From Trichocoleus sp. (GTDB lineage Bacteria > Cyanobacteriota > Cyanobacteriia > Elainellales > Elainellaceae), in the NCBI GenBank assembly GCA_036702865.1, contig DATNQD010000039.1, positions 1 to 64,000 on the forward strand: a stretch of DNA of 64,000 nucleotides, given 5' to 3'. A model generated the notes under the pieces. It had not been told where the DNA came from. It made no database searches and saw only the letters and a list, made by a program, of their open reading frames with translations. The translations under genes were made by a program, and so were the position numbers. Position 1 is the first letter of the stretch, and each line of letters opens with the position of its first letter. Of this stretch, positions 16,630 through 25,710 are shown piece after piece.

Positions 16630-19600
16630 TTACCAACCCCTCGATCGAAGCTGGTTTTTGCTGATGTCGTTATGCGCCTTAGTTGCCGCCTGCATGTCCT
16701 CAGCACTGCCCACATAAATATTGGGGCGATTGAGTCCCTGCTTAAAGACTGCGGTTAGAATATCGAGCTTGCTTGACAGATCTTTATTACCAGCCGCGAT
16801 CGTGCTGATCGCCTGCGAGGACTGCTGTGATTGTCCTCCAGCTTGGATGTCGCTCATTGGCGATTTCAGATTGAGCGAGGGAGACTTGCTGCTTCGACTG
16901 AGATCGCTAATACCAGAAGCGTTGATTCGATAGCTCATCACGCGCCCATCTGCCCCAATGTACTGACTTCTAGGGTCGAAATTGGCGTACTGCGCCTTGA
17001 GCCGATCGAGCTGGGTCGTGTGGTCAGCCGCGCTTCGCAATGGCTTATCTCGATCGGGTGAGTAGTCACGATCGGCGGGCCCGTCATAATCTGCCCCTTG
17101 AAAGCCAGTGGTTGAGTAGTTGTGGTACTCCACGCCACTGTGGTTTGGGTCTGTGGTTACCTGCTCATTCGATGCAGGCTTATCAGATGAACTGCTGCTC
17201 GAACTTGAAGACGTCGATCGCGCCTGTTGCCGTTGTGCTTCTGCCTCAACCTGCTGCTGTGCCTGCTTCTCGCGTGAAATCTGTTGCTGGGCGGCGAGGT
17301 TCTGTCGCGCTAATTGATTGAGCTGATCTTGCTGTGCAATGCTCTGATTAACTGCCTCAACCTGCTGCTTCCGCAGGTCAAGCACCTGCTGTAAGGCTGA
17401 AATTTCCTGAGCAGAAGCATTCCGGGCTTCAGCTTGCTTTAGTGCCGCCTCTGCCTCAAGTACATTAATTCTTGATTGAATTTGTTCTTTCTCCAACTCA
17501 ATCGCCTTGATCTTCTCCTGCAGATCAAGCTGCTGCCTCTGAGTTTCAAGCTGCTGCTCAAGCTGGTTTCCTTGCAGGTCAAGTGATTGCTGCTTGAGGC
17601 GTTCAACCTCATTCTGATTTCCACTTGCTTCGGCAATGGCGATTTGAGTATTTAAACGCTCTGCCGCTAACGTGTTCAGTGACTCCTGTAAATCCGATTG
17701 TGCCGTTAACAAATCGGATTGAGACTGATATGAATTTTTCTGTAAATCCAGTAGTTCAGAGGTGGTCTTAATCTTGGATTCTAGTGCCGAATATTGGTCC
17801 TCAATTGCCTTCACCGCAGCATCACGCGCTGTCTGCTGTGCCTGGATCTCTTTATCCAATCGATCGAGGTTCAGTTGCCCCAACTCCTGAATTAAAGCCT
17901 TCTCTTTATCCGCTGCCTCCTGAGCTGAAATAGTTCCGGCTGCTCTAGCATCTCGGATTTGGGCTAATTCATTTTGTTTAGCAGCGATCGTCTGATTAGC
18001 TGATTCAAGTTGAATTTGCTCAATCTGCTGAGCTGCTTCCTTCTCCCCTAGAACGCCTGACAGTTGTGCCTGTTTAACTGCAGCAATGCGGGTGTTCTGG
18101 CTGTTGGCGATCGCAGTTTCAGCTTCCTTCGTCGCATTCTCAATGTCATTTAATGCCTGCTTTCGGGCTGCAACTTCAGCATCAATTTGTTGGATTTTGA
18201 GCTGTTGTAGATCGGCTCCCAGTGTTGCAAGTCGCTTATTTGCCTCTTCTTCGTCTAAGACCCCTTGTGCCCTGAGCTGCTTAACTCCTGCTATCTCCTG
18301 TTGTTTTTGCTCAATCTGACTGCCGATCGTCTCCCGTTGAATTGCGGCAATCTGTTCAGCCGCTTCCTTCTCCCCTAGAACGCCTGCTGCCTGGGCTGCT
18401 TTAACGGCAATGATGCGATCGTTTTGGGCAGAGGTAATGGCGTTTTTCTGAGCTTCAGCCGATTGCTCAAAGTCTTTAATCTTGTCCTGATTGGCGTCTT
18501 TTTGTGCCTGTAACTCCTCATCAATCTTTTGCAGGTTTAGCTGACTGAGCTTGTCCTGAATTTCAGACTCCTGCTGAGCTGCATCCTCTTTGCTAATCAC
18601 GCCCTGCTGGAGCAGCTGCTGAACCTGCTTTAATCGGCTCTGTTGCTGAGTAATCTCCTGATTGGTTGAACTCTGTTGAACTGCCGCAATTTGTTTCGCC
18701 GCTTCCTCTTCAGAAATTTTGCCTTCTAACTGTCGCTGCTTAATTGCTTGAATTCTGGCATTCTCCGATCGCTGGGTTGCTGCTTCTGCCTCCTGATTGG
18801 CTTTCTGGAGGTCCGAAATTTGCTGATCATTTGCCTGCTGCTTGGCAGTGGTGACGTTCTGCGCTGATTTAATTCGAGTCTGAGCTGTCTCTAACTCCAA
18901 CTGCTGAAGTTGAGTCTGTAGCTCCTTCTCCTGGTCCGCTGAAAGTGTGGCGCTGTTTGGGTCGATCGCCTTCAGTTTGGCGTTGCGCTCCAACTCTGTT
19001 TTGATTTTGGCAATGCTGTCCTGATTGAGCTTCAACTTCTGCTGCAAATAAGCCTGCTCTGCATCAAGTGACTGCTGCCGGGCCTGTTCTTCGGTGATTT
19101 GCCCTTTTGCTAATGCTTCAGTAATCTGTATCTGCTTATCGCTGTAGCTCGATTCGATCTCCTGATTCGATTTTTTATAACTGGTGGCGATCGTCTCGTT
19201 GGTGGTGACAGCTTTATTGGCTAAACCATCCAGCGCCGTTTTCTCCTGCTCGATCGCTGCTATCTGGTTCTCATAGCCTGCTTTTAGGGATTTGTAGGTA
19301 TCCATGCCCAACTTTCCTGGGTCAAGGTTCTGCAAATTCTGCTTTGCCTGAGCCAGTGAATTATTGAGGGCGGATTGATAAGCCAGAACCTCTTTCTGAG
19401 CTTTGGATCGATCGGCTAGGAGGGCATTCTCTTCAGCCCGAATTGCCGCAACTGCTTTAGCATCCTTTGGATCAAGCCCTAGTTTGCGCTGCTCAATTTG
19501 TTTCAACTGAGCATCAATTTGCTTTAGTCCATTAATCGCATTATTTGGGTCAACTCGGAATTCGGCTGATTTTTGGGTAATACCTTGGACGCGATCGGAG

Positions 19601-21783
19601 AAGTCTTGCAAGGCTGCAAGCTGGTCATTTGCCTGCTTTTCACCGTTAGTGGAAAGCTTTGGAATCAAAGAACCAACTGCGTTGCCTACTGCACCAATTC
19701 CACCTGATGCCAGTCCCAACATTGCCTTGATTGGTGCAGGCAGGTTGTCATACTCTTTGCGAACCTTATTAATCTGCTCAATAATGACATCCACCCAATC
19801 TGCAGCAGGGGGTTTAGCTGGCACAAGCTTATTGAGGTCAGGTGCATTGCCTGCTGCTTCTGCCAGGTCTGCGATCGATTTGTCTAGGGATTGAATTGAG
19901 GCGCGGGCGTCGGTGGCTCCGTCTTTGATCCTGTCTACAATTCTGTAGAAGACTAATGTGGCTACATAAGCAAGAGCAATTTGGGCAGCAAACACCCCAA
20001 CTGTTTTTACTGTTGAGGCAAGCTGCGATTGAAAAAGCTTGATGTTTTCTGCTGACTTAAAGAAGGCAGCAGCGGCATCATAGGCAGCAAAAGCGGCTCT
20101 ACCCACTGCTGCAACTAAGATTGCGTCGATCGACGTACTAAGCAGCTCTTCATTATCCGCAGCAAACTGGAGAGCCGCAGCAAATGTATTGAGTGCAGGC
20201 GTCCCTACTTCTACCCAAGTTTTACCCATCGCAATCTGGAGATTGCCCAACGCATTTTCAAAGCGATTGGTGGCTGCTTCAGCCGAGTTCATTGCCTTGA
20301 CAACGCCCGATTCTGTAAAGACCTTTAGCTGTTGAGCAAACCCAGCCAAGAAAGACTTAGAGTCAACCGTTCCAGTCGAGATCAGTCCTTTCAGTTCGGA
20401 TGTTGTAACTCCCAATGCTGCCGCCGCTGCCTGGAATGTGCCTGGAACCCGCTCAGCAATCTGGTTTAGCTCTTCAAGCTGCACATTCCCAGAGCTTAAA
20501 ATTTGCTGCAATGCCAGGAAAACGCCCTGTGTGTCGGCAGCGTTCAGTCCCATAACGGAAGCAGACTGAGAGACACCTGCAAAGATATCCTTTGTCTCCG
20601 ATGCCGTCAGGTTTGCCATCGATGCAGCAGTGGAAAATTGCACAAATCCCGCAGCAGTTGCATCAAAGTTCAAACCTAAGTCGTTTGTGGTTTTAGACAG
20701 GTAGGCAAGATCCTCGCGCGCTCCCCCTGCTGACTTAGAAACGACTTGCAATTGATTGTTGAGAGTTTGAGCGGATTTGGCAGCGTTGAAGTTCTGCTCT
20801 AAATCACCAAAAAATCCATCAACAATTTCAGAAGCATCTTGCCAAATACTGAACAACTGAGCTGCTTCAGCAAGTCCTTCAATAGCACGTTTAGCCGATT
20901 CTGCTGCTGATAACTGCCTTTCGAGTTTGTCATCAAACTCCGAAACCGCTTCACCTGCTTGCCTGATACTCTGTCCCGCTTCTTCTGCCGCACCAGCAAT
21001 GCGATCGGCTCCAGAAGCAGCAGCAGTGGCAGCATCTTCAATCTTTTGTAAGTCGGCAATATATTCACCTAGCCAACTTTGCCCCATTTTGAACTCAATG
21101 CCCATATCTTTCGCAGCTTTGCGAACTTGGGCAAATTCAGGGCTAAGCTGGGCAAGGGTTTCTAGTAAGGCATCGATCGAGTTGTCGATCAGCTCAACAA
21201 CGGTCTGGAGAATATTGCCTGCAAATTGGGCATTTTTGGCGATCGAGCGGAAGAAGTCTCCGACCAGGTTGATGTTGGCGGCAAACTGGTCAAGAACTGA
21301 GTCGATCGACTCAAAACCTGCCTCAATGCCTTTCAGGATAGGCTGAGCCAGTTTTGCGGCATTCATGCCAGCCGTCAAAATTTGGAATGCACCCTCTAGT
21401 TGGGAAAGCCCAGTTTTGTTGAGCGCTTCGCTCTGAAAGCCTGCCAAGATTGGGTTTTCAAACAGGTCATTGCCTAAAAATTGGGCAATTTGCCCCAGTT
21501 GCAATAGAGCAATGTCACCCAGATCTTGAAATGAATTAGTGAGGTTACGGGTTAGCGACTCGCTGACAGACAACCCATTGTTCATCTCGTCAATGTCGCC
21601 AATCAGCCCGACAATCGTGCCTCTGACAATGCGGAACCCGGCAGCGTTAATTGTGTCGCCGCTGAAGAGATTGGTGATAGCTAATGCTGTTGTTTGCGAC
21701 TCCTGACGGACTTTGCCCAACTCCTGACGAAGTTGAGACGAGTTGGCAGACAAAACAAGATCCAGGGTTCCAGCAGTGGGCAT
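16630..21783 (-). CDS. tail tape measure protein
   Basis: 1717 residues. A tape-measure N-terminal domain at about 335-530 contains LGLNFDATAAGFVQFSTAAS, IAERVPGTFQAAAAALGVT and GNLQIAMGKTWVEVG, typical of siphovirus tape measures. A hydrophobic segment follows near 590-617. Residues ~830-1500 form a long Gln/Glu/Ala coiled coil built from units of about 110 residues. The C terminus is Ser-rich (SSSSSSSSDKP) and then polar. Tape measure length sets tail length. GGGAACTCT lies 28 nt before the ATG. Confidence 0.93.
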   Translation of the reverse strand: MPTAGTLDLVLSANSSQLRQELGKVRQESQTTALAITNLFSGDTINAAGFRIVRGTIVGLIGDIDEMNNGLSVSESLTRNLTNSFQDLGDIALLQLGQIAQFLGNDLFENPILAGFQSEALNKTGLSQLEGAFQILTAGMNAAKLAQPILKGIEAGFESIDSVLDQFAANINLVGDFFRSIAKNAQFAGNILQTVVELIDNSIDALLETLAQLSPEFAQVRKAAKDMGIEFKMGQSWLGEYIADLQKIEDAATAAASGADRIAGAAEEAGQSIRQAGEAVSEFDDKLERQLSAAESAKRAIEGLAEAAQLFSIWQDASEIVDGFFGDLEQNFNAAKSAQTLNNQLQVVSKSAGGAREDLAYLSKTTNDLGLNFDATAAGFVQFSTAASMANLTASETKDIFAGVSQSASVMGLNAADTQGVFLALQQILSSGNVQLEELNQIAERVPGTFQAAAAALGVTTSELKGLISTGTVDSKSFLAGFAQQLKVFTESGVVKAMNSAEAATNRFENALGNLQIAMGKTWVEVGTPALNTFAAALQFAADNEELLSTSIDAILVAAVGRAAFAAYDAAAAFFKSAENIKLFQSQLASTVKTVGVFAAQIALAYVATLVFYRIVDRIKDGATDARASIQSLDKSIADLAEAAGNAPDLNKLVPAKPPAADWVDVIIEQINKVRKEYDNLPAPIKAMLGLASGGIGAVGNAVGSLIPKLSTNGEKQANDQLAALQDFSDRVQGITQKSAEFRVDPNNAINGLKQIDAQLKQIEQRKLGLDPKDAKAVAAIRAEENALLADRSKAQKEVLAYQSALNNSLAQAKQNLQNLDPGKLGMDTYKSLKAGYENQIAAIEQEKTALDGLANKAVTTNETIATSYKKSNQEIESSYSDKQIQITEALAKGQITEEQARQQSLDAEQAYLQQKLKLNQDSIAKIKTELERNAKLKAIDPNSATLSADQEKELQTQLQQLELETAQTRIKSAQNVTTAKQQANDQQISDLQKANQEAEAATQRSENARIQAIKQRQLEGKISEEEAAKQIAAVQQSSTNQEITQQQSRLKQVQQLLQQGVISKEDAAQQESEIQDKLSQLNLQKIDEELQAQKDANQDKIKDFEQSAEAQKNAITSAQNDRIIAVKAAQAAGVLGEKEAAEQIAAIQRETIGSQIEQKQQEIAGVKQLRAQGVLDEEEANKRLATLGADLQQLKIQQIDAEVAARKQALNDIENATKEAETAIANSQNTRIAAVKQAQLSGVLGEKEAAQQIEQIQLESANQTIAAKQNELAQIRDARAAGTISAQEAADKEKALIQELGQLNLDRLDKEIQAQQTARDAAVKAIEDQYSALESKIKTTSELLDLQKNSYQSQSDLLTAQSDLQESLNTLAAERLNTQIAIAEASGNQNEVERLKQQSLDLQGNQLEQQLETQRQQLDLQEKIKAIELEKEQIQSRINVLEAEAALKQAEARNASAQEISALQQVLDLRKQQVEAVNQSIAQQDQLNQLARQNLAAQQQISREKQAQQQVEAEAQRQQARSTSSSSSSSSSDKPASNEQVTTDPNHSGVEYHNYSTTGFQGADYDGPADRDYSPDRDKPLRSAADHTTQLDRLKAQYANFDPRSQYIGADGRVMSYRINASGISDLSRSSKSPSLNLKSPMSDIQAGGQSQQSSQAISTIAAGNKDLSSKLDILTAVFKQGLNRPNIYVGSAEDMQAATKAHNDISKNQLRSRGW
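17280..19300 (-). repeat. internal ~110-residue repeats of the tape measure
   Basis: Coding repeats share 'RI.AVK.AQ..GVLGEKEAA.QI..IQ'. Clear units begin with ENARIQAIKQ, QNDRIIAVKA and QNTRIAAVKQ, spaced about 109-113 residues. They lie inside the coiled coil and probably reflect stepwise lengthening of the tail ruler. Confidence 0.6.
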
Positions 21784-21810
21784 GATTTAAGGCTCGATTG
21801 CGCTGCTGGA

Positions 21811-21819
21811 GAGTTCCCT
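21811..21819 (-). promoter_or_regulatory. GGGAACTCT motif before tape measure gene
   Basis: AGGGAACTCTCCAGCAG on the minus strand, 28 nt before the tape-measure ATG. No Shine-Dalgarno is visible at the usual distance. Confidence 0.55.
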
Positions 21820-21825
21820 TTGTAC

Positions 21826-22203
21826 TTAAATCTGATTTAAGTTGCGCTCATACGCCTTCAAATAAAATCCCTGAATATCGAAATCCTGAGCTGCGATCGT
21901 TGTCCAGGGTCGTCCAGCGATCGTCTTCCCATTGCGAAGCGTGTAGCCTTCGTGAACGGCTGATGCATACTCTGTATTCCAGCTGAAAACCGCCTCTAGG
22001 GGATTCGTGAACACCACCTGCTGAGACGATCGCAGCTGCCCCAGGTCAACAATATCCCGGCTTCCCTTCCATCCATCCCACTGTCGCGGCTCGCTAATGA
22101 CTCGCGTAAACTCACGCCCTAACTGAAACGCAGTTTCCTGAAATGCTCGCTCAGCAGCAGTGTTGATCTCATCAACCTTCAGCGACAGCTTGTAGTTGCT
22201 CAT
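21826..22203 (-). CDS. HK97 gp10-like/minor tail connector protein
   Basis: 125 residues with NTEYASAVHEGYTLRNGKTI and GRPWTTIAAQDF, the 'YA..vH.G...r.G....GRPF' signature of HK97-gp10-like and minor tail proteins that join head and tail. The start overlaps the upstream frame-shifted ORF by four bases. Its place between chaperone and tape measure is slightly unusual, since such genes normally lie before the major tail protein. Confidence 0.6.
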   Translation of the reverse strand: MSNYKLSLKVDEINTAAERAFQETAFQLGREFTRVISEPRQWDGWKGSRDIVDLGQLRSSQQVVFTNPLEAVFSWNTEYASAVHEGYTLRNGKTIAGRPWTTIAAQDFDIQGFYLKAYERNLNQI

Positions 22204-22589
22204 TGGGCAGCCGTCCTAATTAATTTCATATCCACAATCTCGATCGCCCAAGCGGGAATCTTGCGCTCACGAGATAGCTTCAGGAATGTGCGAGCGATCG
22301 CCTGGTCCAGCGCCTCTTTTGCCTGCTGTTGGTAGAGATGCTTTGCATAAGGGTTAAAATCTTCTGGCTCAACATCTGCACCCTTTGTTCCAGCAATGAA
22401 ACTGCCTACCAGAGCGGTCGATGTAGAGTGGCGGCTTGCTGCCTCTAACTCATGTTGTTCTAGGGTGTTCAACGCTTGCTCAATTTCGATTAGCAAGCAA
22501 TCCCCAAACCGCTTTCTACTGAACCGCTTTTCACCCGGATAGGCAAGCTTCAGCTTCCAGTAGATTTCGCTCCAGTCAATTTCTTTTTT
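22200..22589 (-). CDS. tail assembly chaperone, -1 frame extension (gpT-like)
   Basis: The -1 frame stays open from the slippery heptamer to 22200. It encodes KEIDWSEIYWKLKLAYPGEK, then IEIEQALNTLEQHELEAASR and a helical C terminus. It has no good start of its own, since only a TTG lies inside, and protein-like sequence runs back to the slip site. The product would be a fusion of the 22978 gene with this extension, about 259 residues in total, like lambda gpG-T. Such fusions hold tape measure and tail protein during assembly. Confidence 0.8.
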   Translation of the reverse strand, partial: KKEIDWSEIYWKLKLAYPGEKRFSRKRFGDCLLIEIEQALNTLEQHELEAASRHSTSTALVGSFIAGTKGADVEPEDFNPYAKHLYQQQAKEALDQAIARTFLKLSRERKIPAWAIEIVDMKLIRTAAQ

Positions 22590-22978
22590 CCGTTTCCCGC
22601 TGCTTCACTAGTTTGTGGCTCATCAGTTCTCCAGCGACGCTGTTCACCGATAGCAAACATAAACAACCCATCAAGCATTTCCATGTCTGGTTCGATCGTC
22701 TGGGCTTCTCCATCGATCGTTACTTCCCATTCAGAAGCCTCTGTTTTTTCAATCGTCCAGGTTTTATCAATTCGCTTCAAAAGGATTGTCACAATTCGCT
22801 GCTTCAGATAAATATCTGCCTGCAACTCTGTCATGTCTTTGGTTTTCTCGTCCAGTGTTGCAGACATATCTCGCATTGCGATCTCTTCTGAGACTGTCAG
22901 GCATCCACGTTTTGGAATAAGAATGCCAGCAATTAGTTCAGACTCGGGCTGGGTATAGGTCTTAAAGGGAAGTGCCAT
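22550..22978 (-). CDS. tail assembly chaperone (gpG-like)
   Basis: 142 residues. The N terminus MALPFKTYTQPESELIAGIL is followed by a region of acidic helices and a C terminus NGKKKLTGAKSTGS. The frameshift signal GGA-AAA-AAG lies 33 nt before the stop codon. Position between the major tail protein and the tape measure, size and the slip site together identify the chaperone. Confidence 0.8.
   Translation of the reverse strand: MALPFKTYTQPESELIAGILIPKRGCLTVSEEIAMRDMSATLDEKTKDMTELQADIYLKQRIVTILLKRIDKTWTIEKTEASEWEVTIDGEAQTIEPDMEMLDGLFMFAIGEQRRWRTDEPQTSEAAGNGKKKLTGAKSTGS
22583..22589 (-). other. programmed -1 frameshift heptamer A-AAA-AAG
   Basis: The heptamer is in phase with the chaperone frame (first A is a third codon position), the most efficient bacterial slippery sequence. 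The -1 product continues for 127 residues after the slip. Confidence 0.82.
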
Positions 22979-23192
22979 AAATTAAAAGTTTGGTATCGTA
23001 GGCTGGATTGGACAAGGTATCAGGAATTTCTACTGTGGCGTGATGCTGAGCATCTGTCGTGTAAAGCTTGTGCAGCCCTGGTTCGCATTCGTCATGTAAG
23101 ACCAAAATCCCAACCGTCATTTCACCTGCCTCAATCGTGCAATGGCAGGCAAAAACAACGGGATTGGTCAGGGCTGCGATCGGCTCACTCAT
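22962..23192 (-). CDS. small tail-module protein, unknown
   Basis: 76 residues with MSEPIAALTNPVVFACHCTI at the start and beta-rich middle. It overlaps the next gene by 17 bases and follows the major tail gene directly (TAATGAG). Possibly an accessory of the tail tube; no family recognised. Confidence 0.6.
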   Translation of the reverse strand: MSEPIAALTNPVVFACHCTIEAGEMTVGILVLHDECEPGLHKLYTTDAQHHATVEIPDTLSNPAYDTKLLIYGTSL

Positions 23193-23896
23193 TAGGCAAC
23201 AGCAGCATCTAATACAAGATCAGGTTTGCCGTTGAAGGTCAGGCTGATATTTCCGGTAATCACACCATCTGCGCTGATTTCCAATGGCAAGTCAGTGATA
23301 GAAGCCTTGCCTTTGTAGATGCGTCCCTTACTGTAGGCTGCGCTGATTTTGGGCAGCTCCAGCCAGACGTAGGCTTCACGCAGTTCTGTGAAGAGGTGCT
23401 CAGCAGTAGCAAAGCCAGCATCTTGAGGCACCCAGTTTCCAGGTAGCTCAAGGGTTTGCTCGATCGAAGCTGTCAGGCCGGTGGAATAGCCGTCTGAGTC
23501 GAAGTCAACGGCGCTGACTCGATTGCCCGATCGCCCAATATTGGCAGCGGTACGCCCTGCAAGTCGAAGTGGATAGACCGCAACAGAGCCAGTTGCAATG
23601 TCTTCAGGAATCTCGGGGACAGTTAGCGTGGTGTCGCCTGTTTCTGCATCAGCACTTAACTGAACAAGCACTGATTTTCCGGTTGTTGGCGCAACAAATG
23701 CCAGGAAGGACCCAGCCGGAATGAGCACGTCTGCTCCCAATGCCGGGACTGTAATTGTTGCAGAGCCGTTAATGTCTTTAGCGGCTGGAGCTGCGAGCGT
23801 GATTGTAGTTGCTTTGGGTTCGATAGAAGAGCCTTCAGGTAGCATCGCAATGCTGACCTTAGTGCCTCTGCCGATTACGAAAGATGTTTTAGCCAT
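23192..23896 (-). CDS. major tail tube protein
   Basis: About 234 residues from MAKTSFVIGRGTKVSIAMLP. An in-frame TTG lies 15 nt upstream. Sequence is beta-rich with the pattern NRVSAVDFDSDGYSTGL and a C-terminal 'GNISLTFNGKPDLVLDAA'. It is probably the tube subunit, given its place before the chaperone pair and the single-domain beta structure. GGGAACTCT lies 26 nt before the ATG. Confidence 0.72.
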   Translation of the reverse strand: MAKTSFVIGRGTKVSIAMLPEGSSIEPKATTITLAAPAAKDINGSATITVPALGADVLIPAGSFLAFVAPTTGKSVLVQLSADAETGDTTLTVPEIPEDIATGSVAVYPLRLAGRTAANIGRSGNRVSAVDFDSDGYSTGLTASIEQTLELPGNWVPQDAGFATAEHLFTELREAYVWLELPKISAAYSKGRIYKGKASITDLPLEISADGVITGNISLTFNGKPDLVLDAAVA

Positions 23897-23921
23897 CGAT
23901 GGGTCTCTCAAATCTGGCTGA

Positions 23922-23930
23922 GAGTTCCCT
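23922..23930 (-). promoter_or_regulatory. GGGAACTCT motif before major tail gene
   Basis: AGGGAACTCTCAGCCAG on the minus strand, 26 nt from the ATG at 23896. It also lies 48 bp before the plus-strand gene at 23978. Confidence 0.55.
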
Positions 23931-23977
23931 CGGCATAATTTGTCCGGGAATCCTAGACTCAGTTTCCGGTTTCCGCC

Positions 23978-24886
23978 ATGCAGCCAGATTTCACCGAATT
24001 CAATGACGACGATCGCCAGAAGTTAGACAAACATCGCGTCTTACGTCTGTCACAACTGCCTCTGTTTCACGGCACAAACATTGGCTTAATAGATGGCATT
24101 GTGCATATTTCTTGCTTGACGGCAGAAAGCGTCGATCGGCTGTTGGAAGAAAAGATTGATGTGAAGTGGTGGGTCTGGACGGTTGCTGGCTCTCAATGCA
24201 TCATCATGTGGTTTGCAAATCAACAAGTTTGGGGATGGGAACGGGGGACTGAAACTTTCCCAAAGGCTTCTTCTGGAGATGACAATTTGGAACCGTTCGA
24301 GGATGGTCATTTAGAATCATTACTATCCACTGTCATCATTCCAGAGGAATCGGACATGACCGCCGCAACACTCGATCGCCCGCAAGCTCAGTCATCTACA
24401 GCGACTCAAACCCGAACCAAACTAAGCAAGCTGCTGCCAGGCGCGGCTCTGCGACACATTGCAGAAGACATGGAGCAAAGTGTAGATACAATTCGCGCAT
24501 GGGTTCAGGAACACAATTATTTGATTATCCTGTTCGGCGGTGAAGAGGTTATCCCTAATGATGTGGCATTGGAGGCATACGACCACTTCACGCGCATCAT
24601 GCAAGAGAATCGTTTGCGGAAGCGTGGTTTGCTAACGGTTGCAGAACCACCGATTGAAGTGATGCCAGAGACAGCGCCGCAAACCAACGGGAAAGCATCT
24701 GAAGCGGCGATCGAGTCAGTTGAAGCTAAGCTCGAAACTGAGCCTGCTCCGACAAACACCAAGGCTACCCGAAAAACTACAGCAAAAACTGACTCAGACA
24801 AATCTCAGACCAAACCAAAAACTACCAGCACAAGAGCGAAGGGTAGGACTTCTGCTAAAGCAAAACCAGCTAACACGGTTGAGTAG
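23978..24886 (+). CDS. opposite-strand accessory (moron-like) protein with basic tail
   Basis: 302 residues, the only plus-strand gene within the structural cassette. The first ~110 residues contain WWVWTVAGSQCIIMWFANQQ. Residues ~150-190 look like a helix-turn-helix (ALRHIAEDMEQSVDTIRAWV). The C-terminal ~70 residues are a Lys/Thr/Ala-rich, histone-H1-like tail (KATRKTTAKTDSDKSQTK). It may bind DNA. It has its own terminator. Expression from the prophage is likely but the function is unknown. Confidence 0.65.
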   Translation: MQPDFTEFNDDDRQKLDKHRVLRLSQLPLFHGTNIGLIDGIVHISCLTAESVDRLLEEKIDVKWWVWTVAGSQCIIMWFANQQVWGWERGTETFPKASSGDDNLEPFEDGHLESLLSTVIIPEESDMTAATLDRPQAQSSTATQTRTKLSKLLPGAALRHIAEDMEQSVDTIRAWVQEHNYLIILFGGEEVIPNDVALEAYDHFTRIMQENRLRKRGLLTVAEPPIEVMPETAPQTNGKASEAAIESVEAKLETEPAPTNTKATRKTTAKTDSDKSQTKPKTTSTRAKGRTSAKAKPANTVE

Positions 24887-24960
24887 CTTCTGTCAATGTG
24901 ACAGTTCAGCTCAAAACGGCCTGGACTAGATTTGGCATACATAGCCAATTGGTTATGAAA

Positions 24961-25027
24961 TGAAACCCTGATTTTCTCGTAAAGCCAACTGGCACACTCA
25001 CAACGAGACGATCAGGGTTTCAGCTTT
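24961..25027. terminator. two-tier hairpin terminator between convergent genes
   Basis: TGAAACCCTGAT (24961-24972) pairs with ATCAGGGTTTCA (25011-25022), and an inner CTCGT pairs with ACGAG. A short T run follows on the plus strand. It separates the accessory gene from the minus-strand operon. Confidence 0.55.
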
Positions 25028-25069
25028 TAAAATTCGTGCTTAGTTGCTTTATTACGCAAATAATCTGGA

Positions 25070-25492
25070 CTAATTTTCATTCCAGGTCAGCACCGTTTCA
25101 CTAACTACGAAACTCAAAGTCTCAATATTGTCAAGCCCTGCTAGTCGCATCTGCCGATTAACGCGATCGACCTTCAACTCTGCAAACTGACCGATCGTAT
25201 CCATCACTGTATCCAGGTAGCCCAATGCCGTTTTCTCAATGTCCCACTGTTTCAGGGCAATCAGATGAGCAAAGGTTTGCTGATAGCCATCCAGCACATA
25301 TTTAACAGGGATGTCGATCGATGGCTGGATGACGATTTCCAATCCTGAAACTTTGGGTTCTTCTGGATATGGATTTGAACCATCTTCAATCCGAATTGCT
25401 GGAGTGGTTTGTCCGCCGCTGAAAGTGTAGCTGCCCAGTTCGTTGCTAAGTGCTTCTTGCAAGGTGTCCCGAATCTCTTCTGGTGTAATCAT
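25070..25492 (-). CDS. tail terminator/head-closure protein
   Basis: 140 residues. MITPEEIRDTLQEALSNELG and the later 'FAHLIALKQWDIEKTALGYL' resemble the small proteins that close the head or cap the tail before the tube gene. Role inferred mainly from order. The start overlaps its upstream neighbour's stop. Confidence 0.5.
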   Translation of the reverse strand: MITPEEIRDTLQEALSNELGSYTFSGGQTTPAIRIEDGSNPYPEEPKVSGLEIVIQPSIDIPVKYVLDGYQQTFAHLIALKQWDIEKTALGYLDTVMDTIGQFAELKVDRVNRQMRLAGLDNIETLSFVVSETVLTWNEN

Positions 25493-25710
25493 TCCGCTTC
25501 CTCAACATCTTCTAGTGTTAGATCAATAAAGGTCATAGCAATCGGTTTACCTGCTTCGTTAAATTCGACTGCTTCAATTTTCATGGCTTCTTCCCTAGTG
25601 GTTGGAGTGCCATCTGCATCGCGAAAATAGCAGATCGCATAAGCCCCGCCATTCGGCAATGGCTCATCATCGGTTGCATCAATCCGTTCCGCTGTTGGTT
25701 GCTCGGTCAT
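25489..25710 (-). CDS. small structural-module protein
   Basis: 73 residues, acidic, with PNGGAYAICYFRDADGTPTT and MTFIDLTLEDVEEAE. It overlaps the 2159-residue gene at its start and the next gene at its end. Function unknown. Confidence 0.5.
   Translation of the reverse strand: MTEQPTAERIDATDDEPLPNGGAYAICYFRDADGTPTTREEAMKIEAVEFNEAGKPIAMTFIDLTLEDVEEAE

Noticed and set aside
22200-22496. Independent gene starting at a TTG at 22496
   Set aside because: Protein-like sequence continues upstream in the same frame back to the slippery heptamer, so the frame is better explained by -1 frameshifting.
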